Source of the DNA: an uncultured Fibrobacter sp.
GTDB lineage: Bacteria > Fibrobacterota > Fibrobacteria > Fibrobacterales > Fibrobacteraceae
Reading direction: 5' to 3'
Length of the DNA stretch: 62,336 bases
Assembly: GCA_934700345.1 (NCBI GenBank)
Contig: CAKUXP010000017.1
Location: 1-62,336, forward strand
The notes under the pieces were generated by a model, which worked only from the letters and a program-made list of their open reading frames with translations, was not told the DNA's origin and did not search any database. The position numbers and the translations under genes are program-made. Each line of letters starts with the position of its first letter. Within the stretch, counting starts at the first letter, position 1. Shown one piece after another: positions 24,828 through 33,008 of the stretch.

Positions 24828-26303
24828 ATGATGAGTCAAGATATTCTTGCAGAAATCGTCGCCAAACGCAAAGCGGACATGAAACGCCTGGGAATCTCCT
24901 TTGGAATGAACCGTCCTCAGCGAAACCGACCGTTACACCCTTTCATCGAAAGCCCCGGGACGATTCTCGAAATCAAGCGTTCTTCCCCGTCCAAGGGGAA
25001 TATCGCCATGAATCTCGACCCCAAGGCGACCGCAAAAAAATATGCCGACGCAGGAACTTCCGCCATTTCCGTTCTGACAGAGCCGAACTATTTTCACGGT
25101 TCCCTCGCCGACCTGGAATATGTCGCGAGCGGCGCGCCGGATGTCGCCATACTCCGCAAGGACTTTCTCCTCGACCCCGAGGAAATCGACGTCGCATACG
25201 ACTTCGGAGCGGACGCCGTCCTCCTCATCGCCCGAATCCTTCCAGACGAAACGCTGCGGAAAATGGCAGGACGCACCCGGGAACTCGGCATGACGCCCTT
25301 TGTCGAAGTCCGCACCGAAGACGACCTGCGCAAGCTGAAGCTCGTCCAAAAGGACGGGGCGACCGTCGCTGGCGTAAACGCCCGAGACCTTAAAACCTTC
25401 GCGATGGACCCGCTGGTTCCCGCCGCATTCCGCAAGCACCTAGGCCAAAGGGCCGTTTTCGAAAGCGGAATTCTCTCGCCGGAAGACGCGGCGTTTGCAA
25501 GGCGTCTCGGTTTCGAGGGAATCCTCGTCGGAGAAGCCGCCGCCAAAAATCCTGACAGAGCCAAAAATCTCGTCCAGGCCTTTCTGGATGCGAAAGCGGA
25601 CCGCTACGGCACATTCTGGAAACGCATCGCGGAAGATCGCGAAACGGTCCGCAAAAAATTTCCAGGAAAACCTCTCGCAAAAATCTGCGGCATCACGAAT
25701 GCCGAAGACGCAAAGCTCGCCTCGGAACTCGGTGCGAACATGCTAGGCTTCGTTTTCTACGCAAAAAGCGCAAGAACGACATCGGCGAGAAACGTCCGGA
25801 AAATCGCAAGGGAACTCGCCGAAAGATTTGGCGATGCAAGACCGATTCTCGTCGGAGTAGTCGCGGAAAACGGTTCCCCGGAAGAAACAGCCGCCCTTTC
25901 GCTTGCAAACGAAGGATTTCTCGACGGAATCCAGTTTCACGGTTGCCGAGCCTCGATACCGGAAAATTCCGATTTCGGCTACTACGAGGCAAAACGCATC
26001 CATACGGAAGCCCAGGCGGAAGAAATCCGGCGAAATCACCGGTTCTCCTGTCCGCGAACACTGGTTGACGCCTACAATCCGGAACTCGTCGGCGGAACGG
26101 GATTGCGTATCGCGGACTCCCTTATCGATTCTGTCCGACAAAAAAACGCGCTCTGGATGGCCGGAGGCATCTCGCCCGAAAACATCGGAGAAATTATCGA
26201 ACGCTTTCACCCGGAACTCATCGACCTGTCCTCCTCGCTAGAAGAATCTCCCGGGAAAAAAGCCCACGAAAAGCTCCTAGACTTTTTCAAGGCGATTCGC
26301 TAG
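24828..26303 (+). CDS. trpCF: fused indole-3-glycerol-phosphate synthase / phosphoribosylanthranilate isomerase
   Basis: 491 residues, two TIM barrels catalysing consecutive steps of tryptophan synthesis. IGPS half (about 1-265): EIKRSSPSKG (49-58), SVLTEPNYFHGS, RKDFLLDP, VAGVNARDLKTF, ESGI and LVGEA. PRAI half (about 280-491): KICGITNAEDA with the catalytic Cys, GANMLGFVF, VGVVAE, DGIQFHG, RTLVDAY(N), WMAGGISPENI and the phosphate loop LSSSLEESPG. The order TrpC-TrpF is that of E. coli TrpCF. No other trp genes are adjacent; it sits between rpoZ and ssrA. Two ATG codons at 24828 and 24831; ribosome binding site weak. Confidence 0.95.
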   Translation: MMSQDILAEIVAKRKADMKRLGISFGMNRPQRNRPLHPFIESPGTILEIKRSSPSKGNIAMNLDPKATAKKYADAGTSAISVLTEPNYFHGSLADLEYVASGAPDVAILRKDFLLDPEEIDVAYDFGADAVLLIARILPDETLRKMAGRTRELGMTPFVEVRTEDDLRKLKLVQKDGATVAGVNARDLKTFAMDPLVPAAFRKHLGQRAVFESGILSPEDAAFARRLGFEGILVGEAAAKNPDRAKNLVQAFLDAKADRYGTFWKRIAEDRETVRKKFPGKPLAKICGITNAEDAKLASELGANMLGFVFYAKSARTTSARNVRKIARELAERFGDARPILVGVVAENGSPEETAALSLANEGFLDGIQFHGCRASIPENSDFGYYEAKRIHTEAQAEEIRRNHRFSCPRTLVDAYNPELVGGTGLRIADSLIDSVRQKNALWMAGGISPENIGEIIERFHPELIDLSSSLEESPGKKAHEKLLDFFKAIR

Positions 26304-26352
26304 AAATTCCGTTTTTGCCAAGCGCCTGCGCAATGACAGAAAGCAAGGAACG

Positions 26353-26381
26353 AAAAACGGTCGCCAGGAAAAGGCGACCGT
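26353..26381 (-). terminator. terminator of ssrA
   Basis: On the minus strand ACGGTCGCC / GGCGACCGT (9-bp perfect stem) followed by TTTTT. Lies just past the 3' end of the tmRNA; it could also stop readthrough from trpCF. Confidence 0.88.
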
Positions 26382-26393
26382 CGCTTTTATAAA

Positions 26394-26747
26394 TGGAGGT
26401 GAGGAGAGTCGAACTCCTGTCCAAAACCGCATCCCTGTTCATTCCTACGTGCGTTTCCTTCGTATTTAAGTTCTCACCGGTTTTCACGCCCGAGAAGGTC
26501 GGCGCAAATTCCAGCCAGCTTCGAAAATTTCGGACTGCGCCCCGAAACATGACGCATTCCTATCCCACATGGCGACCGGAAATCCCGTTCCCGTGGGAAA
26601 GGAAAAGGTTCCGGCGTTGCTATAAATTAAGCAGCGAGTGCGTATTCTTCGTTAGCACTTATTGTTTTCCGGTTTTTTAACGAGGCCAACCAGACCCTCG
26701 GCACGCAACTCACACTTCAGCAGCCCTGTCGAAACCAGAGCACCCCC
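26394..26747 (-). ncRNA. ssrA: tmRNA
   Basis: 354 nt. The 5' end GGGGGUG...CUGGUUUCGACAGGG and 3' end GGACAGGAGUUCGACUCUCC-UCACCUCCA form the tRNA-like half; 5' GGGGGUG pairs with 3' CACCUCC (one G-U). CCA is not encoded. The tag frame (26656-26627) reads ANEEYALAA then UAA, resume codon GCU, preceded by AUAAGU; with the alanine carried by tmRNA the tag is A-ANEEYALAA. Hairpins between tag and T arm are expected pseudoknots, not folded here. tmRNA frees stalled ribosomes and marks the product for proteolysis. Confidence 0.97.
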
Positions 26748-26764
26748 AGTGAGAAGACACTGCA

Positions 26765-26793
26765 AATATAGTAAACTTTATCCAGGAAAGCAA
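26765..26793 (-). promoter_or_regulatory. promoter of ssrA
   Basis: Minus strand TTGCTT (26793-26788), 17-base spacer, TATATT (26770-26765). Start predicted near 26758, giving a precursor about ten bases longer than mature tmRNA at the 5' end, for RNase P to trim. Confidence 0.82.
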
Positions 26794-26921
26794 TCCTTGC
26801 CGAAAAGCCCCGGTTAAGACAGGTCCCCGTCGATAAATCGCGACTTTTTTTGTCAAGCGCCAGATTCAAAATTCAAAATATCCTATATTCGGGTTTTCAC
26901 AATCAACCATAAATCCGAACG

Positions 26922-28412
26922 ATGATTCGAAAAATATCCCAGTTTCTTGCCGTCACGGCGACCATTCTCTTTTTTGCGGCGTGCGGCAGCGACAAGGCCC
27001 TCGAAAACCGCGTCTTTTGCATCAACGACCTAGGGCACAAAAAGGTCGGCGTCCAGATAGGCAACACGGCGGACATCTACGCGTCTGACTTCGGGGGTGA
27101 TACCGCCAAGATCCAGGTAGAACGCTACACAAAGCTCGCCGACGCAATCCAGGCGCTCCTCCAGGGAAAAATCGATGCCGTCCTCAGCGACGACCAGCCC
27201 GCCAAGGCGTTCGTCGAACAGAACCCGTCGCTCCGAATTCTCGACGAGATTTTTGTCGAAGAGACTTACGCCGGAATAGTCGCCAAAGGGAACGAAACCC
27301 TTCTCGACAGCGTGAACGCAGCTATCCGCCAGCTCAAGTCCGACGGCACCTACGATTCCATTTTCAACACATACATCAACAAGAACGGCAATTTCCATTA
27401 TAGACAAAAGCTAACGAACGCGCCAAAGCTCATCCTCTCGACCAATGCGCAATTCCCTCCCTACGAATACCACACGGGAGAAGGCATCGTCGGAATCGAC
27501 ATCGAAATTTGCAAATACATCGCGGACTATCTCGGACGCACGCTCGAAATCCAGGATATCGAATTTGACGCCATCATCAACGCGATTAGTTCCGGCAAGG
27601 CGGATATCGGGTTTGCCGGCTTTACCGTCACCGAAGAAAGAAAGCAGTCCATCAATTTCACCGATAACTATGCGGAAAACAAAGTCGTCGTCGTTGTCCG
27701 CGGAGACTCGAAGGCGGTTTCCAAGGAAAGTCTCGGGGAGCATTTCTACAAGAACTTCGTTAAGGATTCTCGCTGGAAATACATCGTCCAGGGTCTCGGA
27801 AACACACTTCTCATTTCCTTCTTCGCGGCGATTTTCGGCATTTTCGTGGGATTCCTCATCGCAATAGTCCGGGCGAACAACGAGATGAATGGCAGCTTCA
27901 AGATTCTAAATGCCGTCGGAAAGGCTTACGTTGCGATAGTCCGCGGAACGCCGATGATGGTCCAGCTTCTCATCATCTACTACATCGTCTTCTCGTCGGT
28001 AAACATCAACAAGATCCTGGTCGCCATCATCGCCTTCGGCATCAACTCGGGTGCATACGTTTCCGAAATCATCCGCGGCGGAATCAAGGGCGTCGATCCG
28101 GGACAAATCGAAGCGGGTCGCAGTCTCGGCCTCCGTTTCCGCACCATCCTCGTTTCGATTGTCTATCCGCAGGCGGCCAAGAATTCCCTGCCCGCGCTCA
28201 CGAACGAATTCATTTCGCTCATCAAGGAAACGTCGATCTGCGGCTACATCGGCCTTACGGATCTGACCCGCGCAGGCGACATTATCCGCAGCACGACTTA
28301 CGAAGCGATGCTCCCGCTTTTCGCCGTTGCCGCCATCTACTTTATCCTCGTCGCGGGCCTTTCGGCATGCGTGGCAAGACTTGAAAAAAGGTTGAAGAAA
28401 AATGAACGATAA
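26922..28412 (+). CDS. amino-acid ABC transporter, lobe-swapped binding domain fused to permease
   Basis: 496 residues. Signal peptide with lipobox FAAC (Cys about 21). Residues about 30-150 match the C-terminal lobe of polar amino-acid binding proteins (KVGVQIGNTADIYA, QALLQGKIDAVLSDDQPA, YAGIVAKGN...NAAIRQLKSDGTYDSIF). Residues 165-265 match the N-terminal lobe (LILSTNAQFPPYEY, GIDIEICKYIADYLG, DIGFAGFTVTEERKQSINFTD). So the lobes are in reverse of the usual order. A GlnP-type permease follows (about 285-496, five membrane helices, EAGRSLGLRFRTILVSIVYPQA as ATPase-contact loop). The ATPase gene overlaps the end by 11 bases. TATATT box near 26882. Confidence 0.88.
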   Translation: MIRKISQFLAVTATILFFAACGSDKALENRVFCINDLGHKKVGVQIGNTADIYASDFGGDTAKIQVERYTKLADAIQALLQGKIDAVLSDDQPAKAFVEQNPSLRILDEIFVEETYAGIVAKGNETLLDSVNAAIRQLKSDGTYDSIFNTYINKNGNFHYRQKLTNAPKLILSTNAQFPPYEYHTGEGIVGIDIEICKYIADYLGRTLEIQDIEFDAIINAISSGKADIGFAGFTVTEERKQSINFTDNYAENKVVVVVRGDSKAVSKESLGEHFYKNFVKDSRWKYIVQGLGNTLLISFFAAIFGIFVGFLIAIVRANNEMNGSFKILNAVGKAYVAIVRGTPMMVQLLIIYYIVFSSVNINKILVAIIAFGINSGAYVSEIIRGGIKGVDPGQIEAGRSLGLRFRTILVSIVYPQAAKNSLPALTNEFISLIKETSICGYIGLTDLTRAGDIIRSTTYEAMLPLFAVAAIYFILVAGLSACVARLEKRLKKNER

Positions 28413-29148
28413 TCGCGAACCCCTGATCCAGATCAGAAACCTGGAAAAGTCCTACGGGGACAAGCACATCCTGAGAGGCATCTCCCTCGACATTCACAAG
28501 GGGGACGTCATTGCCGTAATCGGTCCCTCCGGATGCGGCAAATCGACATTCCTGCGACTGATGAACCTTCTCGAACGCCCTACAAGCGGAGACATCCTGC
28601 TCGACGGCAAGAGCATTCTCGAAAAAGGCGTCCCGAGTCACCTCGTCCGAGAACGGATCGGCATGGTTTTCCAACAGTTCAACCTGTTCAAGAACATGAC
28701 CGCGCAAAAGAACATCATGTTCGCCCCGGTCAAGCTAGGGAAGATGACCGTCTCCGAAGCCGAAGCGAAATCGATGGAACTTCTCGAACGGATCGGACTT
28801 TCCGATCGGGCAAACCATTACCCGGCACAGCTTTCCGGCGGACAGCAACAGCGAATCGCCATCGCACGGGCTCTCGCCATGAACCCCGAAGCAATCCTCT
28901 TCGACGAACCGACCAGCGCACTCGACCCGGAAATGGTCGGCGAAGTATTAAAGATCATGAAGAACCTCGCAAGCTCCGGCATGACAATGGTCGTCGTCAC
29001 GCACGAAATGGGCTTCGCCCGCGAAGTCGCCAACCGGATACTCTTCCTTGCCGACGGTGTCATCAAGGAAGACGGCACACCCGAAGAGATCTTCGACAAT
29101 CCGAAAGACGGACGTCTCCGCGAATTTCTCTCGGCGCTCCGAAAATAG
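28402..29148 (+). CDS. glnQ: polar amino-acid ABC transporter ATPase
   Basis: 248 residues. Walker A GPSGCGKST (about 43-51), signature LSGGQQQR (about 144), Walker B AILFDEPTSALDPE, switch His in VVVTHEMGFARE. This last motif and VFQQFNLFKNMT are those of GlnQ/HisP-type ATPases that drive uptake of polar amino acids. Overlaps the binding-protein/permease gene by 11 bases, so the two make a complete two-gene importer. Substrate specificity cannot be read. Confidence 0.92.
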   Translation: MNDNREPLIQIRNLEKSYGDKHILRGISLDIHKGDVIAVIGPSGCGKSTFLRLMNLLERPTSGDILLDGKSILEKGVPSHLVRERIGMVFQQFNLFKNMTAQKNIMFAPVKLGKMTVSEAEAKSMELLERIGLSDRANHYPAQLSGGQQQRIAIARALAMNPEAILFDEPTSALDPEMVGEVLKIMKNLASSGMTMVVVTHEMGFAREVANRILFLADGVIKEDGTPEEIFDNPKDGRLREFLSALRK

Positions 29149-29166
29149 GCTCCGGAAAATACGGAA

Positions 29167-29196
29167 AAGGCCTTGCCCGAAAGCAAAGCCTTTTTT
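29167..29196 (+). terminator. terminator after amino-acid transporter
   Basis: AAGGCcTTGC / GCAAaGCCTT (one mismatch) with loop CCGAAA, then TTTTTTA. Sits between convergent glnQ-like and PurO-like genes and may serve both. Confidence 0.8.
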
Positions 29197-29205
29197 ATTT
29201 AAAAA

Positions 29206-29937
29206 CTATCCCAGCTTGTTTACCAAAAGCGTACGCGCGGCAAAGGTTTCCCGATCGATCCACTTCACCAAGAGGGAGACCTTGTTCGAAGCGTCCAGGG
29301 CCTTCCAGTAGGCGTCGAGCGTCTTCTCCGCGGATTCGAAAACCGGCATCCATTGGGGAACGCCTTCAAAGGACGGAATCGGGTTTCCGTTCGTTACGTA
29401 GGTCGAGACAAAATGCCCGAGCCCCGGAAGCGTCTTCTCGTAGCTGAAAGTTTCGCGGATGCAGCCCGCCTCTTCCGAATTGTCCGCAGACTTGAGAATC
29501 GACAGCTGGTAGGCAAACGGTTTCGCTTCGCGGTAGGTGATGCCCGAAATGCGCGGCGTAAAGTTCGGCGCGTCATCTTCGTATTCCCTAGTCGAAAGTG
29601 CGCTTTCAAAGGTTCCGCCCAGGCGGAGCGCATCGAAAATCGTATCGGTCTGGTCCCCGTTCGTCACGATGTGGGCGTTCGGCAGATTGCGTACCGGATA
29701 ATAGATGATCAGATGCGGATCGGAAAGCTTGCTTTCATCAAAGGCACGCGTCCTGACAAATCCCGAATCTTCCAGCTCGAAGACGCGGTTCCGGCTGTTC
29801 TCGCTACGCCCCATGATCCAGTAAACCTGTACAAGCGCCCGACCGTCCGGAGACGTACCGAGTACGATTCCCCTACCGGGATAAGGATTTGCGGCCAGGC
29901 TTTGGAAATTTTTCTCGGCTTTGGACTGGTAACTCAT
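29206..29937 (-). CDS. PurO-like IMP cyclohydrolase
   Basis: 243 residues from the ATG at 29937 (GAGGTT upstream); the frame runs further to a TTG at 29964, but that lies in a TATATT box. Sequence features of the PurO/IMP_cyclohyd family: NPYPGRGIVLG, DGRALVQVYWIMGRSENSRNR, AHIVTNGDQTDTI and GFPPRISG-type middle (FTPRISGI). This family closes the last ring in IMP synthesis in archaea; bacterial members are less characterised. No other purine genes adjacent; purF is 27 kb away. Confidence 0.75.
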   Translation of the reverse strand: MSYQSKAEKNFQSLAANPYPGRGIVLGTSPDGRALVQVYWIMGRSENSRNRVFELEDSGFVRTRAFDESKLSDPHLIIYYPVRNLPNAHIVTNGDQTDTIFDALRLGGTFESALSTREYEDDAPNFTPRISGITYREAKPFAYQLSILKSADNSEEAGCIRETFSYEKTLPGLGHFVSTYVTNGNPIPSFEGVPQWMPVFESAEKTLDAYWKALDASNKVSLLVKWIDRETFAARTLLVNKLG

Positions 29938-30025
29938 GAGAACCTCGTTTGGAATTTTTTTCAAATATAGAAAAGAGCCGGTCCACGCTACCCGTCAAGG
30001 ATTCGATTTCCCTACCGGCATTTTC

Positions 30026-30040
30026 GTTTCAAAGTGAAAC
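30026..30040 (+). promoter_or_regulatory. candidate enhancer-binding-protein site upstream of groES
   Basis: GTTTCAAAGTGAAAC, a perfect 6-bp inverted repeat around 3 bases. Its centre is 82 bases before the -24 GG of the sigma-54 promoter. Closely related palindromes lie upstream of grpE and dnaK. Confidence 0.7.
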
Positions 30041-30113
30041 AGCCGATGAAACACATTTTCACTTTTCCTGAATTTTTAGCCATTTTATTTAAAATTTTCC
30101 CACAAGCACCCAT

Positions 30114-30129
30114 TGGCACGATTTTTGCA
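30114..30129 (+). promoter_or_regulatory. sigma-54 promoter of groES-groEL
   Basis: TGGCACG-ATTT-TTGCA, a full match to TGGCACG-N4-TTGC(A/T), with GG-N10-GC spacing. Predicted start near 30140, leaving a leader of about 57 bases. No CIRCE repeat and no good sigma-70 promoter is seen between 29965 and 30196. Confidence 0.88.
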
Positions 30130-30196
30130 ACAAGACGAGCGAACAAAAGAGCCGTGCGAAACGGCGAATTTTTCAACAAACGAGGTAAACATCCCT

Positions 30197-30478
30197 ATGA
30201 TCAAGCCACTTGCAGACAGAGTTTTAATCGAACCCGCTCCGGCAGAAGAAAAAACCGAAAGCGGTCTCTATATTCCCGATAACGCCAAGGAAAAGCCGAT
30301 GCAGGGAACCATCATCGCGGTCGGTCCCGGCAAGAAGGACGATTGCGGCAAGACCGTCGCTATGGACGTGAAGGTCGGCGACAAGGTCCTCTACGGAAAA
30401 TACAGCGGAACCGAAGTTTCGGTCGAAGGCAAGGACTATCTGATCGTCCGCGAAAGCGATATTTTCGCGATTCTCTAA
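30197..30478 (+). CDS. groES: co-chaperonin GroES
   Basis: 93 residues from the ATG with GAGGT upstream; an in-frame ATG-less extension upstream lies within the promoter. MIKPLADRVLIEPAPAEEKT, the mobile-loop region ESGLYIPDNAKEKP and the roof-hairpin segment are typical, as is DYLIVRESDIFAIL at the end. Forms the seven-subunit lid of the GroEL cage. 34 bases before groEL in the same transcript. Controlled by the sigma-54 promoter above. Confidence 0.97.
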   Translation: MIKPLADRVLIEPAPAEEKTESGLYIPDNAKEKPMQGTIIAVGPGKKDDCGKTVAMDVKVGDKVLYGKYSGTEVSVEGKDYLIVRESDIFAIL

Positions 30479-30512
30479 CAGGCAACAGGATTTATTTTAG
30501 GAGATTCAAAAA

Positions 30513-32144
30513 ATGGCAAAGCAACTGAAATTTGACGTAGCGGCCCGCGAATCATTAATGAATGGCGTAGACAAACTCGCCAACGCGGTAAAAGTCACCT
30601 TGGGTCCGAAGGGCCGCAACGTGATGATTGGCAAATCCTACGGTGCTCCGAACGTCACAAAGGACGGCGTAACTGTCGCCAAGGAAGTGGAACTCGAAGA
30701 TACCTACGAGAACCTGGGCGCCCAGATGGCAAAGGAAGTCGCAAGCAAGACTAGCGACACCGCCGGCGACGGAACGACTACAGCGACCGTTCTCGCCCAG
30801 GCGATTACCCGCGAAGGCCTCAAGAACGTTGCCGCAGGCGCAAACCCGATGGACATCAAGCGCGGCATGGACTCTGCCGTGAATGCCGTCATCGAAAAGC
30901 TCTCGAAAATGGCCGTCAAGGTGAACGGAAAGGAACATATTGCGCAGGTCGCGACGATTTCCGCAAATAACGACGCCGAAATCGGCGAGCTTCTCGCAAA
31001 CGCGATGGAAAAGGTCGGAAAGGACGGCGTCATCACGCTCGAAGAATCGAAGACCGCCGAAACGACACTCGATGTCGTCGAGGGAATGCAGTTTGACCGC
31101 GGCTATCTTTCCCCGTATTTTGCGACAAACACGGAAACGATGGAAGTAAACCTCGAAAATCCGTTCATTTTGCTCTACGACAAAAAGATCAGCTCCATGA
31201 AGGACTTGCTCCCGATCCTTGAACAGGTCGCGAAGCAGGGCAAGGCGCTCCTCATCGTCGCCGAAGATGTCGATGGCGAAGCGCTCGCTACGCTCGTCGT
31301 AAACAAGATCCGCGGAACGCTGAAAGTCGCAGCGGTCAAGGCTCCGGGCTTTGGCGACCGTCGCAAGGCGATGCTCCAGGATATCGCCATTCTGACCGGT
31401 GGACAGCTCGTCTCGGAAGAAACAGGCGCAAAGCTCGAAGACGCTCCGGTTACAGTTCTCGGACGCGCAAAGTCCGTCACCATCACCAAGGACAACACGA
31501 CGATTGTAGAAGGTGCAGGCGATGCGGCTGCGATTAAGGCTCGCGTTGGACAGATCAAGAAGCAGATTGAAACGACAACGAGCGACTACGACCGCGAAAA
31601 GCTCCAGGAACGCTTGGCAAAGCTCGCCGGTGGCGTGGCCGTGATCAAGGTCGGCGCCGCGACCGAAGTCGAAATGAAGGAAAAGAAGGACCGTGTCGAT
31701 GACGCGATGCACGCAACCCGTGCCGCTGTCGAAGAAGGCATCGTTCCGGGTGGCGGAGTCGCCCTGATCCGGGCGGCAAGCGCAATCGACGCTCTCAAGT
31801 TCGACAACGCAGACGAGCAGACAGGCGCCAAGATCATCCGTCGCGCCATCGAGGAACCGCTGCGCCAGATTGTCAAGAACGCGGGTCTCGAAGATTCCGT
31901 CATCGTGAACAAGGTCAAGGAAGGCACGGACGGCTTTGGCTACAACGCCAAAACGGATACCTATGAAGACCTCATCAAGGCAGGCGTCATCGATCCGGCG
32001 AAGGTAACCAAGACCGCACTGAAGAACGCCTCTTCCATTGCGTCGATGCTTCTCTCGACAGATTGTGTCATCGCCGAGAAGAAAGAAGACAAACCCGCCC
32101 CGATGCCGCAAGGCATGGGTGGCGGAATGGGCGGAATGATGTAA
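30513..32144 (+). CDS. groEL: chaperonin GroEL
   Basis: 543 residues, usual length. AKQLKFDVAARESLMNGVDK at the start, VTLGPKGRNVMI, DGVTVAKE, TAGDGTTTATVLAQ (ATP site with catalytic Asp), GYLSPYFATNTE at the apical domain, VPGGGVALIRA and a C-terminal tail ending GMGGGMGGMM. ATP-driven folding cage with GroES. Ends shortly before a strong terminator. AGGAG upstream. Confidence 0.98.
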   Translation: MAKQLKFDVAARESLMNGVDKLANAVKVTLGPKGRNVMIGKSYGAPNVTKDGVTVAKEVELEDTYENLGAQMAKEVASKTSDTAGDGTTTATVLAQAITREGLKNVAAGANPMDIKRGMDSAVNAVIEKLSKMAVKVNGKEHIAQVATISANNDAEIGELLANAMEKVGKDGVITLEESKTAETTLDVVEGMQFDRGYLSPYFATNTETMEVNLENPFILLYDKKISSMKDLLPILEQVAKQGKALLIVAEDVDGEALATLVVNKIRGTLKVAAVKAPGFGDRRKAMLQDIAILTGGQLVSEETGAKLEDAPVTVLGRAKSVTITKDNTTIVEGAGDAAAIKARVGQIKKQIETTTSDYDREKLQERLAKLAGGVAVIKVGAATEVEMKEKKDRVDDAMHATRAAVEEGIVPGGGVALIRAASAIDALKFDNADEQTGAKIIRRAIEEPLRQIVKNAGLEDSVIVNKVKEGTDGFGYNAKTDTYEDLIKAGVIDPAKVTKTALKNASSIASMLLSTDCVIAEKKEDKPAPMPQGMGGGMGGMM

Positions 32145-32166
32145 TCGTTCCAAATTCCGTTGGACA

Positions 32167-32202
32167 GGCACAGCGCTGCAAATGCAGCGCTGTGCCGTTT
32201 TT
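32167..32202 (+). terminator. intrinsic terminator after groEL
   Basis: 14-bp perfect inverted repeat GGCACAGCGCTGCA / TGCAGCGCTGTGCC with a two-base loop, then GTTTTT. It isolates groESL from grpE, so grpE needs its own promoter. Confidence 0.9.
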
Positions 32203-32212
32203 AAATCGTACC

Positions 32213-32227
32213 GTTTCAAAATTAAAC
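32213..32227 (+). promoter_or_regulatory. candidate enhancer-binding-protein site upstream of grpE
   Basis: GTTTCAAAATTAAAC, same half sites as upstream of groES with one change. Centre 51 bases before the -24 GG. Lies just after the groEL terminator. Confidence 0.6.
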
Positions 32228-32269
32228 AGAAAATTTTCAATCCCGATGGATTTTTCGTCAAACAGCAGA

Positions 32270-32285
32270 TGGCACGCATTTTGCT
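32270..32285 (+). promoter_or_regulatory. sigma-54 promoter of grpE
   Basis: TGGCACG-CATT-TTGCT, full consensus with GG-N10-GC. Start predicted near 32296, leader about 27 bases, with AAAGGA before the ATG. Confidence 0.88.
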
Positions 32286-32322
32286 AAGCATCTATCGAGT
32301 TTTAAACGATAAAAGGAAAATC

Positions 32323-32955
32323 ATGTCCGAAGAAAACAAGAACTCTCCCGAAACCGACGATATCGTCAAAAGTGCGGAAAACGCAATGAATTCCACAAGC
32401 GAAAAGCAGAACGAACAAAAAATCGAAACTTCCAAACCGGAAGAAGATGCGTCCAAAACCGACGAATCTTCCGAACTCGCCAAGGCCAAAGCGGAAATCG
32501 AAACGCTTAAGGCCCAAGTAGCCGAAAGCAAGGACCGCTATGTTCGCCTGATGGCGGAATTCGACAACTTCCGCCGTCGCACCGCCAAGGAACAGCTAGA
32601 CTTGATCGAAACGGCCAACGCCAAGCTTCTCGAAAAGCTTTCGGAAGTTCTCGACAACTTCGAGCGAGCCGCCCACCCGGACAATAACAAGCAAAAGGAC
32701 TACGATGCTTTTGCCAAGGGCATCCAGATGATTCACGACCAGTTCGCGAAAATTTTGAAGGACGCGGGACTCGAACAGCTCGATCCGGTCGGGGAGCCTT
32801 TTGACCCGAACTATCACGAAGCCCTTATGCGCCAAGCTTCGGACAAGATCCCCGAATCTCACGTGATCCAGGTTTTCCAGAAGGGCTACAAGCTCAAGAA
32901 CAAGCTGTTGAAAACCGCAAAGGTCATCGTTTCTTCCGGAGCTGCTTCAAAATGA
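32323..32955 (+). CDS. grpE: nucleotide exchange factor GrpE
   Basis: 210 residues from the ATG following AAAGGA; the longer upstream frame crosses the promoter. The first 60 residues are a polar, Ser/Glu/Lys-rich tail; then a long coiled-coil (AKAEIETLKAQVAESKDRYVRLMAEFDNFRRR) that dimerises, and the beta domain with DPNYHEA(L)...VIQVFQKGYKLKNKLLKTAKVIVS. Releases ADP from DnaK. Its last codons overlap the palindrome upstream of dnaK. Confidence 0.96.
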   Translation: MSEENKNSPETDDIVKSAENAMNSTSEKQNEQKIETSKPEEDASKTDESSELAKAKAEIETLKAQVAESKDRYVRLMAEFDNFRRRTAKEQLDLIETANAKLLEKLSEVLDNFERAAHPDNNKQKDYDAFAKGIQMIHDQFAKILKDAGLEQLDPVGEPFDPNYHEALMRQASDKIPESHVIQVFQKGYKLKNKLLKTAKVIVSSGAASK

Positions 32956-32958
32956 AAC
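32944..32958 (+). promoter_or_regulatory. candidate enhancer-binding-protein site upstream of dnaK
   Basis: GCTTCAAAATGAAAC, same pattern as upstream of groES with one change in the left half. Centre 59 bases before the -24 GG. It overlaps the grpE stop codon (TGA at 32953-32955). Confidence 0.6.
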
Positions 32959-33008
32959 GCTTTCCGAAAGGAACGGCAAAAACAACAAATTCAAGGCACT
33001 TCCAACAT

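Noticed and set aside
29965..30196. CIRCE-type operator before groES
   Set aside because: TTAGCACTC-N9-GAGTGCTAA not found in either orientation, nor before grpE or dnaK.
30555..32291. A 578-codon open frame antisense to groEL
   Set aside because: It is a shadow of a highly biased gene; the plus-strand GroEL is certain and no SD or known domain is seen in the antisense product.
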